Below are positions 33,112 through 37,276 of a stretch of 37,276 nucleotides of DNA, piece by piece. Location of the stretch: the NCBI GenBank assembly GCA_964483085.1, contig CAYZZX010000011.1, positions 1 to 37,276 of the forward strand. The letters are read 5' to 3'. Source of the DNA: JALHFZ01 sp964483085 (GTDB lineage: Bacteria > Synergistota > Synergistia > Synergistales > Aminobacteriaceae). A program made the translations under genes and the position numbers. The stretch's first letter is position 1; each line of letters begins with the position of its first letter. The notes beneath the pieces are model-generated. The model did not search any database and had not been told where the DNA came from. It saw only the letters and a program-made list of their open reading frames with translations.

Positions 33112-34592
33112 AGGTGCTGTGGCGGCCGGTCATCGGCCTCGAGATCCATGTACAGCTTGCCTCTCTCTCGAAAATTTTCTGCTCCTGCTCCACAGACTAC
33201 ATCGGAGCGGAGCCGAACACCAACGTCTGCCCCGTTTGCCTCGGCCTTCCCGGCTCCCTTCCGGTTCTGAACAAAAGAGTGGTAGAGTTGGGAATCCGTG
33301 CGGCCCTTGCTCTTTCGTGCACCATACAGAATAAAACAACCTTTCACCGGAAAAATTATTTTTATCCCGATCTTCCCAAGGCCTATCAGATCAGCCAGTA
33401 TGATCTGCCCCTCGCCGTGGGAGGGGAACTCTTTCTCTCCTCCGGCGGGGGGTTGAAGCGAATCCGGATCACCCGCCTCCATCTCGAGGAGGACGCCGGA
33501 AAGCTTGTCCACTCAGCCTCCGACGGCCGCCTCGAGGGGTCGGACCACTCCTTTGTGGACTACAATCGGGGAGGAGTGCCCCTTGCAGAGATCGTCTCCG
33601 AGCCCGACCTGTCCACACCGGCCGAGGCAAGGGAGGACATCGCCAGAATACGGCAGCTCGTTCGACACCTCGGCGTCTCCGACGGCGACATGGAGCGGGG
33701 GTCCCTCCGGGTGGACGCCAACATCTCCATGAAAAAAATCTCCGCCGATACAGGAGAGATGCTCCTCTGGGGAGAACGGGTGGAGATAAAGAATATGAAC
33801 TCCCTGAAGGCCGTAGAACGGGCCCTCGACTATGAGATTCATCGCCAGACGAACCTTCTCGGCGAGGGGCAGACCTTCTTCCGGCAGACCCGTCACTGGA
33901 ATGATGCCGAGGGAGTCACCACCGCCATGCGCAGCAAGGAGGGGGCCGACGACTATCGCTACTTCCCCGACCCCGATATCCCTCCTATTTTCATATCCGA
34001 GGCCCTCACGGAGTCCATTCGAGCCGCTCTTCCGGAGCTTCCCTGGGTCCGGGAGGAGCGTTTCCGGAAGGAATACGCCCTTCCTCCGGCGGACATTGAA
34101 ATCTTAACGGAAAGCCTCCCTCTCGCCGAGTATTTCGAGGAGTGCGTCCGAAGAGGAGCGTCTCCCGTCCGGGCGTCAAACTGGATCCGCACGGAGGTAC
34201 TGCGGGGAATGCGGGAAAAGGGGTGCTCCATCGAGGCCTTTCCTGTGGCTCCCGTGGATCTCGCCGCCCTGCTCATCCCGGTCGAGAAGGGGGAGTTTTC
34301 CACAACCGTCGCCCGGGAGGTCTTCAACTCCATGGTCGAGGGGCGCTCCCTCGCCGAAAGCATAGAGGCGGCGGATGCATCGTCGGGAGGCCTTTCCGGC
34401 ACCGCCCTCGAAGATATGATCCGGTCTGTTCTCTCTGCTCAACCGGATGTCGTCGCCGAGATTCTCTCGGGCCGGGATACTGCGGGGAAAAAGGAAAAGT
34501 TCCTTGCGGGCCTTGTCATGAGAGAGGCCCGGGGGCAGGCAGATCCAAAGGATGTGGCCCGTCTTCTTTCCGTTTTTCTGAAAAGGGAATAG
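33108..34592 (+). CDS. gatB: Asp-tRNA(Asn)/Glu-tRNA(Gln) amidotransferase subunit B
   Basis: GatB (494 residues) binds the mischarged tRNA and amidates Glu-tRNA(Gln) or Asp-tRNA(Asn). Visible features are VIGLEIHVQL at the N-terminus and the zinc-binding cysteines CSCST and VCPVCLG. NYFYPDLPKAYQISQYD, the cradle block MERGSLRVDANIS and the C-terminal YqeY-like tail domain (about 350-494) follow. The ATG at 33108 sits in ATGA overlap with gatA and follows GGGAGGAG. The longer frame upstream is inside gatA. No terminator was recognised before the next promoter. Confidence 0.97.
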   Translation: MKVLWRPVIGLEIHVQLASLSKIFCSCSTDYIGAEPNTNVCPVCLGLPGSLPVLNKRVVELGIRAALALSCTIQNKTTFHRKNYFYPDLPKAYQISQYDLPLAVGGELFLSSGGGLKRIRITRLHLEEDAGKLVHSASDGRLEGSDHSFVDYNRGGVPLAEIVSEPDLSTPAEAREDIARIRQLVRHLGVSDGDMERGSLRVDANISMKKISADTGEMLLWGERVEIKNMNSLKAVERALDYEIHRQTNLLGEGQTFFRQTRHWNDAEGVTTAMRSKEGADDYRYFPDPDIPPIFISEALTESIRAALPELPWVREERFRKEYALPPADIEILTESLPLAEYFEECVRRGASPVRASNWIRTEVLRGMREKGCSIEAFPVAPVDLAALLIPVEKGEFSTTVAREVFNSMVEGRSLAESIEAADASSGGLSGTALEDMIRSVLSAQPDVVAEILSGRDTAGKKEKFLAGLVMREARGQADPKDVARLLSVFLKRE

Positions 34593-34617
34593 GGCGGTTA
34601 CGGAGTGCGCCCCTTTG

Positions 34618-34646
34618 TTGACGAAAGGGGTTCTAATGCGTAAGAT
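34618..34646 (+). promoter_or_regulatory. Promoter of the EF-G-like gene
   Basis: TTGACG at 34618-34623 and TAAGAT at 34641-34646 are separated by exactly 17 nt. They lie between the gatB stop and the EF-G-like start, so the factor can be expressed apart from gatCAB. Confidence 0.65.
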
Positions 34647-34713
34647 ATTCGAGTTGCTTTGCTGAAAAGAAGCAGGCATCATCAGAAAGAGACGCCGGAG
34701 GAGGTAGTTGGAA

Positions 34714-36795
34714 ATGGGAACCCGTCAACCCGAGAATACACGAAGTTTCGCCATTGCAGCACACGGTGGGGCAGGAAAGACTTCCCTTGTGGAGGCCATG
34801 CTTTTCGGCTGCGGCACCACGACCAGACTGGGACGAATCGAGGACGGAAATACAGTCAGCGATTTCGGACCGGAGGAACAGAAACGGCAAATCTCAATCA
34901 ATACATCTCTGCTGACTATGGAACGGCAGGGAAAGACACTCTTTGCCCTTGATACCCCCGGCTTTGCCGATTTCGTGGGAGAAATGCGCTCCGCCGTCCG
35001 CATATCCGACGCCCTTCTCGTCGTAGTCAGCGGAGTCAGCAGCATCGAAGTTCAGACTGACAGTGTCTGGGAGACCGGCACCGAGTTCAGCATTCCCACG
35101 GCTTTTTTCATCTCCAAGCTCGATCGGGAAAATTCGGATTTTTCGAGAGTCCTCGAGGATATCCGGTCTTCCTACAGCGATAAGGCCCTCGCAGTCTTTC
35201 TTCCCGTGGGAAGTGAAGGGTCCTTCAAGGGCGTGGCAGATGTCCTCAAAAAGAAAGCCTACATTTATACTGCAGACGGATCGGGAACCTTCACTGAAGA
35301 GGACATCCCCGAGGAGATGGCCGACGCCGTCGACTCCGCCCGGGAGTCCCTCGTGGAGGCAATCGTTGAGGCTGACGATGACCTCATGATGCGGTACCTC
35401 GAAGGGGAGTCCATCTCCGACGAGGAGCTGTACCCCGTTCTTCGCAAGGCCATCGCCGGAAGGATGCTCCTTCCGGTATTACCCGGTGCATCCACTCTGA
35501 ATGTGGGAGTTCACCAGCTCCTTGACTTCATAATTGAATTCTTCCCCTCTCCCCTCGACTCCCGTACCCGTTCAGCGAAGAAGGGCACGGAGGACGTTGA
35601 GATCGAGCCGGATCCGAAGGGGCAGTTCTCCGCCATCTGCTTCAAGGTCATGGTTGACCCCTATGTGGGCAAGCTTTCCTTCATTCGAGTCAATTCGGGG
35701 AGCCTCTCTTCCGATAACACGATCTACAACGTGAACAAGGGAGACGAAGAGCGCATCAGCTCCTTCAAGTTCATGACCGGCAAAGAAGGGCGGGACGTGA
35801 AAGAGATTCTGGTCGGCGACATCCTCGCCATTCCGAAGCTGCAGAGCACCCAGATGGGGGATAGCCTCTCCGTGAAGGGTTCAACAGTCCTCTTCCCCCC
35901 CATAGAATTCCCCCGCCCCGTCTACAGCGTGGCCATCACTGCTCGAAGCAGAGCGGACGAGGACAAACTCGGCAACGCAATCCACAAGACCCTTGAAGAG
36001 GACCGCAGCCTGACCTACGAAAAAAATCCCGAGACCGGCGACAGCGTGCTCTCCGGCATGGGGGACCTGCATATCGATATCGTCCTCTCGAGGCTCAAGG
36101 AACGGTACGGAGTGGAGCTCGACACGGCGACCCCCCAGGTGCCCTATCGGGAGACAATCCGCAAGACTGCCGAAGCCCAGGGTAAACATAAGAAGCAGAC
36201 CGGCGGCCATGGCCAGTACGGTGACGTCCACGTCCGCTACGCTCCCCTTGAAAGAGGAGAGGGGTTCGTCTTTGAAGACAAGATCGTCGGCGGTGCCATC
36301 CCCAAGGGGTTCATCCCCGCGGTGGAGAAGGGGCTCCGGGAAGCTCTCGTCAAGGGCCCCCTCGCGAGCTACCCAGTAGTGGACTTCAAGGCCACGGCTT
36401 TCTACGGCTCGTACCATGATGTGGACAGCTCTGAAATGGCCTTCAAGCTCGCCGCCCGCCTTTCCTTCAAGAAGGGAATTCTGGAGGCAAGCCCCGTGCT
36501 CCTCGAGCCCATCATGAACGTAGAGGTCACCGTCCCCGAGGACTATCTCGGAGACGTCATGGGCGACTTCAACAGCCGCAGAGGAAGAATCCTCGGCATC
36601 GACAGCAAGGGGCACCAGCAGGTGGTCAAGGCCCAGGCCCCTCTCGCCGAGATGTTCCGGTACGCCATCATCCTCCGGTCCATGACCTCCGGCCGGGGAA
36701 CCTTCACTATGGCCTACGATCACTACGAAGAGGTTCCCGGAGATCTCGAGAAAAAAATCATCAGCGCCCACAAGCAGGAGGAAGAGGAAGAGTAG
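34714..36795 (+). CDS. Elongation factor G-like translational GTPase (EF-G2 type)
   Basis: The 693-residue protein has the five-domain architecture of EF-G but belongs to the EF-G-like side family. The P-loop is AAHGGAGKTS (residues 15-24), switch I is NTVSDFGPEEQKRQISI and G3 is DTPGFADF. The G4 motif reads ISKLDREN, with Ser replacing the usual Asn of NKxD. Domain IV contains TGGHGQYGDVHV, as in EF-G. Standard EF-G usually sits in the str operon with rpsL/rpsG/tuf; none is present, so this is probably a paralogue. In other bacteria such paralogues have weak or specialised roles (recycling, stress, storage). I chose the ATG at 34714 with GGAGGAGG 10 nt upstream. TTG at 34708 is an alternative. 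The C-terminus is an acidic run of five Glu. Confidence 0.9.
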   Translation: MGTRQPENTRSFAIAAHGGAGKTSLVEAMLFGCGTTTRLGRIEDGNTVSDFGPEEQKRQISINTSLLTMERQGKTLFALDTPGFADFVGEMRSAVRISDALLVVVSGVSSIEVQTDSVWETGTEFSIPTAFFISKLDRENSDFSRVLEDIRSSYSDKALAVFLPVGSEGSFKGVADVLKKKAYIYTADGSGTFTEEDIPEEMADAVDSARESLVEAIVEADDDLMMRYLEGESISDEELYPVLRKAIAGRMLLPVLPGASTLNVGVHQLLDFIIEFFPSPLDSRTRSAKKGTEDVEIEPDPKGQFSAICFKVMVDPYVGKLSFIRVNSGSLSSDNTIYNVNKGDEERISSFKFMTGKEGRDVKEILVGDILAIPKLQSTQMGDSLSVKGSTVLFPPIEFPRPVYSVAITARSRADEDKLGNAIHKTLEEDRSLTYEKNPETGDSVLSGMGDLHIDIVLSRLKERYGVELDTATPQVPYRETIRKTAEAQGKHKKQTGGHGQYGDVHVRYAPLERGEGFVFEDKIVGGAIPKGFIPAVEKGLREALVKGPLASYPVVDFKATAFYGSYHDVDSSEMAFKLAARLSFKKGILEASPVLLEPIMNVEVTVPEDYLGDVMGDFNSRRGRILGIDSKGHQQVVKAQAPLAEMFRYAIILRSMTSGRGTFTMAYDHYEEVPGDLEKKIISAHKQEEEEE

Positions 36796-36820
36796 CACAA
36801 CAGAAAACGCCCATATTCAC

Positions 36821-36856
36821 GAAGAGCCCCGCACTTGCTGCGGGGCTCTTCCTTCA
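36821..36856 (+). terminator. Hairpin terminator after the EF-G-like gene
   Basis: A perfect 13-bp GC-rich stem pairs 36821-36833 with 36839-36851 around CTTGC. The sequence after it (CTTCAG) is poor in T, so termination may be partial. Confidence 0.65.
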
Positions 36857-36870
36857 GGGAGGAATTGAGA

Positions 36871-37276
36871 ATGAAAGAACGGGATGTTATCGTCATCGGA
36901 GCGGGCGGAGCAGGCCTCACTGCGGCCCTTGCCGCACGGGAGAAGGGTGCTGAAGTACTTCTTCTGAGTAAGACGGGGGCCGGGGACGCGAACTGTACCG
37001 CCATGTCCGGAGGGCTCTTCTCCCTCGCAGCGGGGCGGATAAGCCCCGAAGAGCATTTTGTCAGCCTGCGAAAGATAGGCAAGTTCGTCAATGAGCCTGA
37101 GCTTGTGGATATTCTCGCCAGCCGTTCTGAGGAATCCCTGCTGCGGCTCAAAACCCTCGGGATCACCATCAATATATACTCTGGAGGGCGCGCTTCCGTC
37201 CGCGATACGGCCCCCTCGGAAGTCGCAGGAGGCGCAGGGTTCACCCGTGAATTAGTCGCACTGGCCCGGGAGATGG
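36871..37276 (+). CDS. FAD-dependent oxidoreductase, fumarate reductase/succinate dehydrogenase flavoprotein type (3'-truncated)
   Basis: The first 135 codons are visible; the gene runs off the window. The ATG at 36871 has AGGGAGGAA upstream. The N-terminus is a Rossmann dinucleotide-binding fold (DVIVIGAGGAGLTAALAA, then the acidic EVLLLSK strand end). The flavin-contact segment TAMSGGLFSLAAG follows, with spacing typical of the FAD_binding_2 family (fumarate reductase, L-aspartate oxidase, adenylylsulfate reductase and relatives). The absence of a signal sequence suggests a cytoplasmic protein. Substrate cannot be assigned from this part. Confidence 0.85.
   Translation, partial: MKERDVIVIGAGGAGLTAALAAREKGAEVLLLSKTGAGDANCTAMSGGLFSLAAGRISPEEHFVSLRKIGKFVNEPELVDILASRSEESLLRLKTLGITINIYSGGRASVRDTAPSEVAGGAGFTRELVALAREM

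Noticed and set aside
35881..36798. 305-codon minus-strand open frame
   Set aside because: Antisense to the EF-G-like gene; no motifs or ribosome site.
1..37276. tRNA or rRNA genes, CRISPR arrays, insertion sequences or prophage
   Set aside because: Reading both strands by eye gave no cloverleaf-like or rRNA sequence, no regularly spaced repeats and no transposase, integrase or phage protein.

Overview
The window is a GC-rich, densely packed bacterial chromosome segment from a strictly anaerobic amino-acid fermenter. Its centre is a selenocysteine-dependent glycine reductase (grd) operon controlled by a glycine riboswitch. It is surrounded by sodium-coupled amino-acid transporters, hydrogenase maturation genes, rubredoxin and housekeeping genes. 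My best guess is phylum Synergistota (Aminobacterium/Aminivibrio-like), from the mix of high GC, grd genes, SLH protein, GatCAB and an EF-G-like paralogue. This is a recollection-based inference, not a database result; a high-GC clostridial relative is the alternative.

Layout. 1-2229: the 3' part of rny (RNase Y) and ymdB on the plus strand. They converge through a bidirectional terminator on a minus-strand hypC-hypD-hypE operon (4562-2270). 4563-6180: a promoter region and an NSS-family sodium-dependent transporter. 6222-12837: promoter, glycine riboswitch, then grdX, trxA, grdE, a grdA remnant, grdB (in-frame UGA read as selenocysteine), grdC, grdD and a terminator. 13025-15624: an alanine/glycine:cation symporter and alanine racemase. 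15706-19764: transketolase, queH, an M24 Xaa-Pro peptidase, rubredoxin and a very long terminator hairpin. 19770-20249 (minus): a small secreted protein of unknown function. 20435-24060: miaB, comEA, comEC. 24092-25740 (minus): an AT-rich island with an SLH-domain protein and the tail of a probable PP2C phosphatase. 25811-34592: coaX, dus, lysS, ligA, gatC, gatA, gatB, almost without gaps. 34618-36855: an EF-G-like GTPase with its own promoter and terminator. 36871-end: the start of an FAD-dependent oxidoreductase.

How it fits together. Glycine enters, probably through the two sodium symporters flanking the grd genes. Rising glycine is sensed by the riboswitch and reduced by the GrdA/GrdB/GrdE/GrdC/GrdD system. 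Thioredoxin supplies electrons and acetyl phosphate is the energy-conserving product. The local grdA is reduced to about its last 45 codons, so selenoprotein A must come from another locus if the pathway works, or the gap is an assembly or strain artefact. Reading the UGA in grdB requires a selenocysteine machinery encoded elsewhere.

No tRNA, rRNA, CRISPR array, insertion sequence or prophage was recognised. Starts were moved from the longest open frame to the codon with a Shine-Dalgarno sequence wherever the two disagreed.
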